A DNA stretch of 64,000 bases from Rikenellaceae bacterium (GTDB lineage: Bacteria; Bacteroidota; Bacteroidia; Bacteroidales; Rikenellaceae): positions 1-64,000 of the forward strand of contig SUZC01000001.1 in assembly GCA_015060165.1 (NCBI GenBank), read 5' to 3'. Positions 25,758 through 33,853 of this stretch are shown here, piece by piece. The translations under genes were made by a program, and so were the position numbers. The first letter of the stretch is position 1. The number at the start of each line of letters is the position of its first letter. The notes beneath the pieces are model-generated. The model was not told the origin of the DNA. It searched no databases and worked only from the letters and a program-made list of their open reading frames with translations.

Positions 25758-26621
25758 TTACTTCTTCTTTACAAACTTGGCATTCTCCAAATATGCAGCA
25801 CTCTTTGCTACGCCGTCCCACATGCGAGCAAAACGCTGCTCCTTCGTCTCGTTTTTAGGTCCGCGAGGCATCTCCTGCTCAACAACGAAATCCTTGTAAC
25901 CATTCTTGTAGAATTGCTTGTAGATAGCCTCAAAATCGATCTTGCCGCTGTCGCCAATTACCAAGTCATCCTTGATGTGGAGCATCTTGATACGATCTGG
26001 ATACTTCTTCAAATACTCAACGGGGTCCTTGCCACCACGAGTTGTCCAATATACGTCCATCTGGAAGAATACACTCTCAGGATCAGTATTCTCAATCATA
26101 TACTCCCACTTAACCTTACCCTCGCAGAGATCATACTCATGAGCGTGGTTGTGGTAACCGAGCTTCAAACCATACTCTTTAGCCAACTTGCCTACTTTGT
26201 TGAAGTATTCGCATACCTGCTTCAAATCTGCAAGTGACTTGCCTAAGTTGAAACCAGGAATCACGCAATACTTAGCACCCATAGTCTTCAAACCTTCGAA
26301 CACAGCACGCCACTTATTCATTACCTCAGCCTCGTTTTTAGGATCCATAGCAATTGAAGTGTGAGTCGAGATAATCGACAGACCGTGCTTGTCGCACAAA
26401 GCCTTAAACTCTGCTGCGGGGAAACCAAAACAGTTGGGGCTACCCAATGTCTCAACAACTGTATAACCCGCCTCAGCAACCTTTGCAAGTGATGCATCTA
26501 CGTTGCCCATATCCTGATTTACAGAATATAGCTGCAAACCGATTCGCTTTTTAGATTTAGCCTCAGTTATAACAGGCATAGCCACAAATAAGGCCAATGC
26601 AATCAATAAAATCTTTTTCAT
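25758..26621 (-). CDS. Exported sugar phosphate isomerase/epimerase-like TIM barrel
   Basis: A 287-residue protein of the xylose-isomerase-like TIM-barrel (AP endonuclease 2) superfamily. The signal peptide MKKILLIALALFVAMPVITEA places it outside the cytoplasm. The mature part starts KKRIGLQLYSVNQD; AGYTVVETLG, YGLKLGYHNHAHEYD (metal-binding His region), VFFQMDVYWT and MLHIKDD are typical metal and substrate positions. It is a close paralogue of the gene directly upstream, with an intergenic gap of 49 bases. Family members isomerise sugars, keto-sugars or inositols; the substrate is not known. Confidence 0.85.
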   Translation of the reverse strand: MKKILLIALALFVAMPVITEAKSKKRIGLQLYSVNQDMGNVDASLAKVAEAGYTVVETLGSPNCFGFPAAEFKALCDKHGLSIISTHTSIAMDPKNEAEVMNKWRAVFEGLKTMGAKYCVIPGFNLGKSLADLKQVCEYFNKVGKLAKEYGLKLGYHNHAHEYDLCEGKVKWEYMIENTDPESVFFQMDVYWTTRGGKDPVEYLKKYPDRIKMLHIKDDLVIGDSGKIDFEAIYKQFYKNGYKDFVVEQEMPRGPKNETKEQRFARMWDGVAKSAAYLENAKFVKKK

Positions 26622-26670
26622 ATCTGATATTTATTATTTGTTTTGTGTTTAATCTGCTTAGTGTTACCTA

Positions 26671-27570
26671 TTAATATTCGCAAGATTTAACGAAAGTTGA
26701 CTCCTGCATAAACTTGCAGCAATCTGCTACACCCTTCCACATGGCAGCCAAATTGCGCTCGTTTTCAGCCTGATTCTCGCCCAAACGGAAAGGAAGCTCA
26801 TACTCTACGAAGCAATCGATAGCGCCATTGGCATAGAACTGATTGAAAACCTCTTCGAAGTTGATGGGGCCTGTACCCAATACGCCGTCCTCCTTTGCGT
26901 GGAGAATCTTGATACGGTCGCCATAAGTCTTCAAATAGTGCATGTAATCAGCATCGCCCATATTGGTCTTGCAAACATCCAACTCGATGAGGAACTTATC
27001 GGCATCGGTGTGCTTGATTACATAGTCCAAAATAGTCTCACCCTCAACCTTTGCAAAGTCGCCTGCGTGATTATGGTAACCTAATTTCAAACCATACTCC
27101 TTAGCAACTTCGCCAACCTTGTTGCAGAAATCGCAGCATGCCTCGATTTCGGCCAATGTAGAACCGAAGTCCTGGCCGGGGATAACGCAATACTTAGCCC
27201 CCATGGTCTTCAAACCTGCGAAAAGCTCGCGCCACTTAGCCATTGTGCCCTCCAAATCCTCAGGATTGTAAGCTACACCACCGTGAGTTGATACGATCTT
27301 CAAGCCATACTTATCGCACAAAGCCTTGAATGCTGCTGGCTCCAAACCAAAGCACTGAGGAACACCACCGAAGTTCAATGTCTCAATAGCTGTGTAACCA
27401 GCGGCAGCAATCTTCTGCAATGCAGGCTCAATGTTAGCGTAATCCTGATGAACAGAGTACATCTGGATTCCAACCTGTTTCTTCTCGGGCTCAGCCGAGC
27501 CGCAAGATGCCAAGGCGATCAATGAGAATGATGCCAAAACGGCAACGATGCAAGTGAAAAATTTCTTCAT
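26671..27570 (-). CDS. Lipoprotein sugar isomerase/epimerase-like TIM barrel
   Basis: A 299-residue paralogue of the following gene, with the same order of motifs: VGIQMYSVHQDYAN, AGYTAIETLNFGG, YGLKLGYHNHAGDF, FLIELDVCKTN and ILHAKED. Unlike its neighbour it carries a lipoprotein signal (MKKFFTCIVAVLASFSLIAL then ASCGS), so it should be lipid-anchored. The shared blocks FKALCDK and TMGAKYCVIPG show that the two arose by duplication. It lies between the glycosidase-like gene and its paralogue, which suggests successive steps on one carbohydrate in the periplasm or at the outer membrane. Confidence 0.85.
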   Translation of the reverse strand: MKKFFTCIVAVLASFSLIALASCGSAEPEKKQVGIQMYSVHQDYANIEPALQKIAAAGYTAIETLNFGGVPQCFGLEPAAFKALCDKYGLKIVSTHGGVAYNPEDLEGTMAKWRELFAGLKTMGAKYCVIPGQDFGSTLAEIEACCDFCNKVGEVAKEYGLKLGYHNHAGDFAKVEGETILDYVIKHTDADKFLIELDVCKTNMGDADYMHYLKTYGDRIKILHAKEDGVLGTGPINFEEVFNQFYANGAIDCFVEYELPFRLGENQAENERNLAAMWKGVADCCKFMQESTFVKSCEY

Positions 27571-27630
27571 ACGTTTAAAATTTTGAGTTAATATTTTATT
27601 TGTAATTAATTGTTCCCGTTTTTTTAGGTT

Positions 27631-28965
27631 TTAGTTGTTTGAGGCCCATTCTCGTAGCATCTGGTTGCATTTGTACAAAACGCCAGCCTCCCCTCGATAT
27701 GTGCCTGAGCCCATAGGTTCTCCTGCGGGTGTGTACCACTCGTAAAAACCTTGATTCTCGACTACGCGTGCGAGCATGGGTTGTAATTCGTTGTAAGCCT
27801 CGGCGATAAAACCATTTTCTATTAGTCCCATAATCATACGCGCACCAAACCAAGTCCAGTCACCTCCGTTCTGGTAACCGTATGGGTACATCATTGTGTT
27901 TTTGAAATAGCCGTGAGGGTATGTGGGATATACTGTAAGGCCAATGCTCTGAGCGTGAGCCTTTTTCATGTTCTCCAACATCTTTGTATTTGCTTCGGCA
28001 ATTTCCTCGATGCTTAATAGACCAGCCATCACAGCAACGCCTGTTCCTCCGTGATAATAAATCTTGTTTTCATTGAAGTTTGCAGAGAATGGTGAGCCGT
28101 TTAGATAAATGTGTGGCCTAAACTTTTGATTTTCAGTATCCCACAAATGTTTTCTCACGTTCTGCTTTATCTGATCACGCACTGCTGTCCAGTGAATTTT
28201 TTTATCTTTATCGTCACACAATTCTATGAGGTTGTTTAGAGCGATAACAAACATTGCATTGTCGTATATGTCAATCGTAAAGTGTGTATTCTCATCAATC
28301 TCCACACCCCATTCATGTTCGGGTTGAACATCTCCCCAATCGACAGTTGTAGCTCCCGTGAGCAAGCCATACTCGGTGGCCATTCTCTCTTCGAGCAAGA
28401 AATTCATTGCAGCCTCAAGACGATCAATTACTTTCTGCCCAAAAAGCTCCTTCTGAAGATATGATCTGTTGCCACTTTTTGTGACATATTTATAGACAGC
28501 CTGAACGAGTGATGACTCCTGGTCGGTCTCTACAGTGTTTTTGTGAGCTGCAAATTCGGGCGCATTGTCGGAACGACGATATTTGTATCCTAAGTTTGCC
28601 TTGCGAATATCTACAAAGCCATCGACCACCTCGCCTGTTGGGCCTTGAAAAGCGAAAAATATATCCAGATTGCGGCAAATGAGCTCCTCTTCGAGTACAT
28701 CCATCGAGAGCTCAATAAATGTATTGAAATCTCTGATCCACACCTCACCATATCCAGAACCAACACTAAAGCCTGTAGCCACGACCGCGCGAGCCATGCT
28801 ATCGACCTTGTTCATCAGGTCGTTCTGCTCGATTATGTTTTTGTATTGGTCGAGTGGTAGAATCTCTGCCTCTTCTTGGTGCTCGTTCCATTGCGCAACC
28901 TCGTACCCTAAGCTAAATATAGCAATCGCAGCGATTATGATTTTTATATAGCGGTAACGTCTCAT
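27631..28965 (-). CDS. Six-hairpin (alpha/alpha)6 glycosidase-like protein, membrane-anchored
   Basis: A 444-residue protein with an N-terminal membrane segment (YIKIIIAAIAIFSLGYEVAQ). The body shows features of alpha-toroid glycoside hydrolases: GYGEVWIRDFNTFIELS, ETDQESSLVQAVYKYV, TTVDWGDVQPEH, GLTVYPTYPHGYF, NGGDWTWFGARM and EAGVLYKCNQML. Acidic residues in WIRDF and TVDWGD are candidates for catalysis. I cannot name the CAZy family. It is the first gene of an operon with two exported TIM-barrel isomerase-like proteins, so release of a sugar that those enzymes then convert is a reasonable inference. Confidence 0.65.
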   Translation of the reverse strand: MRRYRYIKIIIAAIAIFSLGYEVAQWNEHQEEAEILPLDQYKNIIEQNDLMNKVDSMARAVVATGFSVGSGYGEVWIRDFNTFIELSMDVLEEELICRNLDIFFAFQGPTGEVVDGFVDIRKANLGYKYRRSDNAPEFAAHKNTVETDQESSLVQAVYKYVTKSGNRSYLQKELFGQKVIDRLEAAMNFLLEERMATEYGLLTGATTVDWGDVQPEHEWGVEIDENTHFTIDIYDNAMFVIALNNLIELCDDKDKKIHWTAVRDQIKQNVRKHLWDTENQKFRPHIYLNGSPFSANFNENKIYYHGGTGVAVMAGLLSIEEIAEANTKMLENMKKAHAQSIGLTVYPTYPHGYFKNTMMYPYGYQNGGDWTWFGARMIMGLIENGFIAEAYNELQPMLARVVENQGFYEWYTPAGEPMGSGTYRGEAGVLYKCNQMLREWASNN

Positions 28966-29000
28966 TCTTGTTTTGTTTTGACTATGTCAAACAATTATCG

Positions 29001-29008
29001 CAAATATA
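29001..29008 (-). promoter_or_regulatory. Promoter -7 element for the glycosidase-like operon
   Basis: TATATTTG on the minus strand, 36 bases before the ATG at 28965. No good -33 element is seen. Confidence 0.5.
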
Positions 29009-29168
29009 CGAATTATATTCTAAATTCGGAGATTCTACCTCTATTATTTACACTTTTGCGCTGTGGCGTATAAGGTATAAGAGCGATAAACATAGCTATA
29101 TTGAGCCTGGATGGTTGTATTGTCCGAGTTTTCGGACTCATTTTGTTTTATCTTTAACTTATTTTTAC

Positions 29169-29176
29169 TATTTTTG
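29169..29176 (+). promoter_or_regulatory. Promoter -7 element for phosphofructokinase
   Basis: TATTTTTG, 44 bases before the ATG. TTTG at 29142 is 23 bases upstream, slightly too far. A GTCCGA-GTTT-TCGGAC inverted repeat (29122-29137) lies just before it and could be an operator. Confidence 0.5.
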
Positions 29177-29219
29177 CGATGATTTTGACACATTAATTAT
29201 CTAAATATAATAAAACACT

Positions 29220-30452
29220 ATGAAAGAGGCTATTGCTATTCTTACAGGTGGCGGCCCGGCACCGGGTATGAACACCGTTGTTGGCAGCGTTGCCAAGACA
29301 TTCCTTGCAAAAGGTTACCGCGTAATCGGTTTGCACTATGGTTATTCAGGTCTTTTCAATTCAAATCCACGTTATGAGGATATGGATTTCGTAAAGGCTG
29401 ACTTCATCTTCAATCAGGGTGGTTCATACCTTACAATGAGCCGTTTCAAGCCAACTGATAAGGACTTTGAGGAGAATTTCAACCTCTCGTTCTTCCAGGA
29501 GAATAACATCAAGTTGTTGGTAACTGTTGGTGGTGACGATACAGCTTCAACAGCCAACCGTATTGCTAAGTTCTTGGAGGCTAAGCAGTATCCTATTGCA
29601 AATATTCACGTTCCTAAGACTATCGATAATGATCTTCCATTGCCAGCTGGTACTCCTACTTTTGGTTACCAGTCAGCTAAGGAGGGCGGTACAGTTATCG
29701 GTCGTGCCGTATATAACGATGCTCGCACTTCTGCAAACTGGTTTGTAGTAGCAGCTATGGGTCGTTCAGCTGGTCACCTTGCATTTGGTATCGGTTCAGC
29801 TTGCCACTACCCTATGATCGTTATTCCCGAGATGTTCAACAAGACTGAGATTACAATCGAGAAGATTGTTAACTTGGTTGTTTCATCTATCATCAAGCGT
29901 AAGATTATGGGTATCGACTACGGTGTTGCAATGATTTCTGAGGGTGTATTCCACGCACTTTCTGACGAGGAGATCCGCAACTCAGGTATCCACTTCACAT
30001 ACGACGATCACGGCCACCCAGAGCTCGGTAAGGTATCTAAGGCTAATATCTTCAACGAGCTTTTGGAGAACAAACTTAAGGAGTTGGGTATCAAAGTTAA
30101 GTCTCGTCCAGTTGAGATTGGTTACGAGGTTCGTTGCCAGACTCCTATCGCTTACGATTTGGTATACTGCTCTGAGTTGGGTATGGGCGTTTATAAGCTC
30201 TTCTCTGAGGGTAAGACTGGCTGTATGGTTTACATCTCACAGGATGGTTTCGTATCGCCTCTCTACTTGAAGGATTTGCAGGATCCTACAACAGGTAAGA
30301 TCCCTCCACGTCTCGTGAACATTGAGTCAGATAAGATCCAGCAGGTTATCAACAACCTCTTGCACTATGTAACTCCTGAGGATTATGAGGCTGCAAAGGC
30401 ATACGTAGCTAACCCTGAGGCTTATGACTTCAAGAAGATTTTGAACTGGTAA
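29220..30452 (+). CDS. pfp: 6-phosphofructokinase, likely pyrophosphate-dependent
   Basis: Phosphorylates fructose 6-phosphate in glycolysis, 410 residues. GGGPAPGMN (residues 10-18) and VGGDDTASTANRI form the phosphoryl-donor site. The second Asp of GGDD, where ATP enzymes have Gly, is the classical marker of PPi use, which also makes the step reversible. The catalytic PKTIDNDLP and MGRSAGHLA follow. Strong A/T-poor codon preference compared with its neighbours (uniform use of AAG, GGT and TAC) suggests high expression. It is closed by a strong terminator. Confidence 0.9.
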   Translation: MKEAIAILTGGGPAPGMNTVVGSVAKTFLAKGYRVIGLHYGYSGLFNSNPRYEDMDFVKADFIFNQGGSYLTMSRFKPTDKDFEENFNLSFFQENNIKLLVTVGGDDTASTANRIAKFLEAKQYPIANIHVPKTIDNDLPLPAGTPTFGYQSAKEGGTVIGRAVYNDARTSANWFVVAAMGRSAGHLAFGIGSACHYPMIVIPEMFNKTEITIEKIVNLVVSSIIKRKIMGIDYGVAMISEGVFHALSDEEIRNSGIHFTYDDHGHPELGKVSKANIFNELLENKLKELGIKVKSRPVEIGYEVRCQTPIAYDLVYCSELGMGVYKLFSEGKTGCMVYISQDGFVSPLYLKDLQDPTTGKIPPRLVNIESDKIQQVINNLLHYVTPEDYEAAKAYVANPEAYDFKKILNW

Positions 30453-30473
30453 TCAGATCTTAAATCTATAATA

Positions 30474-30514
30474 GACCGCAACTTTCACTGAAGAAGGTTG
30501 CGGTCATTTTTTTT
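30474..30514 (+). terminator. Terminator after phosphofructokinase
   Basis: GACCGCAAC pairs with GTTGCGGTC around a 14-base loop, followed by A and eight T residues. Confidence 0.85.
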
Positions 30515-30566
30515 GTCTATTCTGCATCGACTATTAAGTTGTGGCTATTGTTTTTGGATTGTTACG

Positions 30567-31058
30567 TTAAAACAGATTAAGCTGCAAACTTGCCTTTAAA
30601 TTTATGACGGACCGATGCAAACGCTGGGCCTTGCGTACGGTATAGGCAGTACCTCCGCTTGGGGTGTTATTCCACCAAGCTACAATTATAGATGAATTGT
30701 TGACTAAGTAATCATTGCGGAGAGCAAAGGCACGATTGCCACCCTCTTCGTTTACCGTAATCACTTCGTCGGCTGCATTGATTATCCGGTCATATCGTTT
30801 TAAGTCTTCTCCTCTGAATAGTTTTTTGAAATCGGTATATGGAACCACTGCGATTAACTCTATTTCGGGGTGTTGTTGTTTGAGGTTTAAGACCATCTCC
30901 CCCGCTGCTAAATCCCAGCCCCAAGCCATTCCGCATAAGAATCTGGTATAACCCTCACTATACAACTGCTCCAATGTTGAGCATAGCTCGGCATTGGCTT
31001 CGCCTTTGTAGGTGCGATGGCCAGTAAAAGCAACGGTTATATCAATTTTAGAATTCAT
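30567..31058 (-). CDS. SLOG-domain protein, DUF1273/YpsA-like
   Basis: A 163-residue protein with a Rossmann-like SLOG fold. AFTGHRTYKGE at the N-terminus and GMAWGWDLAAGEMVL (the conserved GxxxGxD) are hallmarks; PYTDFKKLF, NAADEVITV and IVAWWNNTPSGGTAYTVRKA follow the YpsA order. SLOG proteins bind nucleotide-derived ligands; Bacillus YpsA affects cell division, but function here is unknown. It is a single gene, convergent with phosphofructokinase and divergent from the YtxH-like gene. Confidence 0.82.
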   Translation of the reverse strand: MNSKIDITVAFTGHRTYKGEANAELCSTLEQLYSEGYTRFLCGMAWGWDLAAGEMVLNLKQQHPEIELIAVVPYTDFKKLFRGEDLKRYDRIINAADEVITVNEEGGNRAFALRNDYLVNNSSIIVAWWNNTPSGGTAYTVRKAQRLHRSVINLKASLQLNLF

Positions 31059-31062
31059 ATTG

Positions 31063-31094
31063 CAAAATTATTGTTATGGCCCAAGATTTGCAAC
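31063..31094 (-). promoter_or_regulatory. Promoter for the SLOG gene
   Basis: On the minus strand GTTG (31094-31091), 20 bases, then TAATTTTG (31070-31063). The element ends 5 bases before the ATG, so the transcript would have almost no leader. Confidence 0.5.
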
Positions 31095-31125
31095 TTTTGA
31101 GGTTGAATTCTAAAATAAACATATT

Positions 31126-31299
31126 ATGAAAAGTACAGGTATTTGCAGTTTGGTTTCTTTCTTGGGTGGTATTTTGGTAGGCTCAATGGTGGCCGTCCTT
31201 ACAACTCCACAAACAGGAGCTGAACTAAGAAACAAAATTCGCGATTATGTAGATCAGGAGACTGACAAAGTGCGTTGTCATTGTGATGATCGCAAATAG
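31126..31299 (+). CDS. YtxH-like small membrane protein
   Basis: A 57-residue protein starting MKSTGICSLVSFLGGILVGS. One glycine-rich transmembrane segment (FLGGILVGSMVAVL) is followed by TTPQTGAELRNKIRDYVDQE, the TPxSGxELR motif of YtxH proteins, and a short Cys/Asp tail (RCHCDDRK). YtxH proteins are envelope or stress-associated and poorly understood. The next gene starts 19 bases later and encodes another small membrane protein, a pairing common in Bacteroidota. Confidence 0.75.
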   Translation: MKSTGICSLVSFLGGILVGSMVAVLTTPQTGAELRNKIRDYVDQETDKVRCHCDDRK

Positions 31300-31318
31300 T
31301 CTCAATTGGTAGCGGCTT

Positions 31319-31636
31319 ATGGAAAATTTCCAATCTCCTCCTCCGCGTCGATTACTGGCGCCAATTATACTTTGTCTAGCATGTGGCCTTACGGCTTTGG
31401 TATTGTTTGTCGCTTCGCTCGTTTCGTGGCTCGCTGAGTATGTATACTCCGAGGCTTGTGCGGCGCTAATTGTCGGGTTGGCTTTTGCCATACTATCATT
31501 CGTGATATATTTCGTCGCAGCTCGTCGCTCTATTGAGCATTTCAAAGAGCATATCGAGACAATCTACGATGTTGCATTCACCGCTCGAGCAGGTTATCGG
31601 AGGGTTGTCGATTTCATAAGTTCATTGTTGAAGTGA
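31319..31636 (+). CDS. Small two-helix membrane protein, holin-superfamily-like
   Basis: A 105-residue protein with two long hydrophobic helices (LLAPIILCLACGLTALVLFV, and ALIVGLAFAILSFVIYFVAA) and an amphipathic C-terminal tail. This layout matches the 'phage holin family/DUF1469-like' small proteins that accompany YtxH genes; no phage genes are nearby, so a lytic role is unlikely. Probable envelope-stress pair with the upstream gene; the function is not known. Confidence 0.6.
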   Translation: MENFQSPPPRRLLAPIILCLACGLTALVLFVASLVSWLAEYVYSEACAALIVGLAFAILSFVIYFVAARRSIEHFKEHIETIYDVAFTARAGYRRVVDFISSLLK

Positions 31637-31649
31637 TCCGACGGTCGCG

Positions 31650-31682
31650 AAAAAGGGGTGTTGCCTTGTGGCATCACCCCTG
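31650..31682 (-). terminator. Terminator of the DUF1846 gene
   Basis: GGGGTGTTGCC / GGCATCACCCC with a TTGT loop and one mismatch. The T-tract (CCCCTTTTTC) is on the minus strand, so it mainly serves the leftward DUF1846 gene. Confidence 0.75.
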
Positions 31683-31718
31683 ATTTGATAGGTATTTTAA
31701 TTAGTTCGCTTCGATTGA

Positions 31719-33185
31719 TTATCCCAATTTTCTTATTGGGTCGCAAGTCAATCCCACACCAAGCTTTTTGAAAACCTTTTGATCTACCTCGCTGAGCATT
31801 ACCGTTGAGTGGATCTGGCAACCTTGTAATTTGGGTAACTGATCCAATGCTCGCTTGCAATTTTCGTCCTGATTGCTCAATAGTGAGATTGCAACAAGGA
31901 CTTCGTCTGTGTGTAGTCGTGGATTGCGACCATGCAGGTATTCAACCTTGGTTTTTTGTATGGGGGCAATCAACTCTTCGGGGATTAATTTAACTTCGTG
32001 TGGAATATTTGCCAAATGTTTAAGCGCATTGAGTATCAATGCTGCGCTGGGACCCAAGAGTGAACTTGATCGAGATGTGATGATTGTGCCATCTTGCAAC
32101 TCAATTGCCGCAGCTGCAACTCCGGCTAACTCCTTTCTCTCTTGTGCGGCTACGGTGGTTCTGCGATAATCGGTGGTCAACTTTGCCTGCTTCATTATAA
32201 GGGCAATCTTGTTAACCTCATTTTCGTTGTCACCCTTCTGGGCGAGATTACACAATGCGTAGTAGTATCTTCTGATGATTTCATCGCGAGCAGCATTGCA
32301 GCAGACATCCTCATCGCTCATGCAGAATCCAATCATATTTACACCCATATCGGTGGGTGATTTGTAGGGACTTTCGCCATATATGCCTTCGAAGAGAGCA
32401 TTCAGAACGGGGAAGATCTCAATGTCGCGATTGTAGTTTACCGCAATCTTGTCGTATGCCTCCAAATGGAAGGGGTCAATCATGTTTACATCATTCAAAT
32501 CGGCCGTTGCAGCCTCGTAAGCCATATTCACAGGGTGCTTCAGTGGGAGACTCCACACTGGGAATGTCTCGAACTTGGCATATCCGGCCTTGATACCTCG
32601 TTTGTTCTCGTGATATAGCTGGCTTAAGCATACGGCCATCTTTCCACTTCCAGGTCCTGGTGCTGTAACGATAACCAACGGACGAGATGTCTCGACATAG
32701 TCGTTCTTGCCGAATCCTTCATCGGAGTCGATTAGGGCGACATTGTTGGGATATCCATCAATGGTATAGTGATAATATACTTTAATGCCCAATCGTTCCA
32801 AACGTGCTCTATATGCATCGGCGCTTGATTGGCCATTATAGTGAGTTATGACAACGCTACTTACATACAACCCCACCTTCTCGAACTCAGCACGCAAACG
32901 CAATACATCTTCATCGTATGTGATGCCCAGATCACCTCTCATCTTGTTCTTCTCGATATCAAGAGAGCTGATTACAAAGAGTATCTCGGCATAATCGCTA
33001 AGCTGCATAAGCATCTGTAACTTAGAGTCGGGTTTGAAGCCTGGTAATACTCGGCTTGCGTGATTGTCGTCAAAAAGCTTTCCGCCAAACTCCAGATACA
33101 ATTTGTCGCCAAACTGGTCAATGCGTTCTTTGATTCGCTCGGACTGTATTTTCAGATATTTCTCGTTATCAAAACCAATTCTCAT
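31719..33185 (-). CDS. DUF1846 family protein
   Basis: A 488-residue cytoplasmic protein of the conserved DUF1846 family. The start MRIGFDNEKYLKIQSERIKERI and FGDKLYLEFGGKLFDD are family hallmarks. A P-loop-like VTAPGPGSGKMAVCLSQLY lies near residue 172, followed by GYAKFETFPVWSLPLKHPVN and AATADLNDVNMIDPFH. Structures of homologues suggest an ATP- or nucleotide-binding enzyme, but no reaction is established. It is a single-gene unit with its own terminator. Gram-positive gut bacteria also carry close relatives, so past transfer between phyla is possible. Confidence 0.85.
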   Translation of the reverse strand: MRIGFDNEKYLKIQSERIKERIDQFGDKLYLEFGGKLFDDNHASRVLPGFKPDSKLQMLMQLSDYAEILFVISSLDIEKNKMRGDLGITYDEDVLRLRAEFEKVGLYVSSVVITHYNGQSSADAYRARLERLGIKVYYHYTIDGYPNNVALIDSDEGFGKNDYVETSRPLVIVTAPGPGSGKMAVCLSQLYHENKRGIKAGYAKFETFPVWSLPLKHPVNMAYEAATADLNDVNMIDPFHLEAYDKIAVNYNRDIEIFPVLNALFEGIYGESPYKSPTDMGVNMIGFCMSDEDVCCNAARDEIIRRYYYALCNLAQKGDNENEVNKIALIMKQAKLTTDYRRTTVAAQERKELAGVAAAAIELQDGTIITSRSSSLLGPSAALILNALKHLANIPHEVKLIPEELIAPIQKTKVEYLHGRNPRLHTDEVLVAISLLSNQDENCKRALDQLPKLQGCQIHSTVMLSEVDQKVFKKLGVGLTCDPIRKLG

Positions 33186-33853
33186 ATCAGTTCAAATAAG
33201 GCTTATTACCCTTTTTATATATTTGTTGTATACAAAAAGAGTAGGTTTTGTTGTTAATTATCAATTCTACAATTTAAATCCGCTCGTTGGGTGACCTTCT
33301 GCGGTAAAAAAATACCCTACAAAATTAATAATATTTTCCTTATAAAACAAGTAAACAGAACTTCTATAAACCCCGATTTGTGCTTCGTGTTATGATTATA
33401 TGCGTGGTAATGTAAATATTACACGAAAAATTATTTTTTAGATGTGGAAACTATCTTCTTTTCTCTCTTCTGTGTAAAAATACACTCTATCAAATTTGGG
33501 TTGCAAGTGTCTACTACCTGTATATTGCTTTGCTCCGAGGTGCTCGATATACTAAAAATCTGCACCAATGGCTCGCGGTTTTGTGTATACTCTTTGTGAA
33601 CACCCTACTGAACAGTCGAATTTTCGTCTCCGTGAAATGCTCTAAACTTTACATCTTTAGCGCTGCTTAAATTTTTTGTGGCAATAGTAGAGAATGATTT
33701 TTTCTTTAATTCTATTATAATGTGTCACACTAGCATCAATCACCTATTTTAATCCCATACAAAATTTAAAGCAGAAAAGAGTTTTTAAAATAATTTAAAA
33801 ATTGTATCTTTGCGGCCGGTTAGGAAAACAGGTTAATTTATTACAATCAATTT
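33186..33853. other. Gene-free 668-bp AT-rich spacer
   Basis: No reading frame with family similarity is visible on either strand between the divergent DUF1846 and transporter genes. It contains a plus-strand TATATTTG at 33218-33225 without a gene behind it, and the transporter promoter at its right end. Part of it may be a decayed gene, but I see no recognisable protein remnant. Confidence 0.5.
33805..33812 (+). promoter_or_regulatory. Promoter -7 element for the AspT-type transporter
   Basis: TATCTTTG, 41 bases before the ATG; TTTT at 33782-33785 is a poor -33 candidate at 19-base spacing. Confidence 0.55.

Noticed and set aside
28968..29204. A plus-strand frame between the glycosidase-like and phosphofructokinase genes
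   Set aside because: It overlaps the promoter regions of both divergent genes and shows no similarity or codon bias.
31319..31636. Holin-like gene as part of a prophage
   Set aside because: No endolysin, capsid, tail or integrase genes are present; the YtxH neighbour and sequence fit a chromosomal membrane pair.
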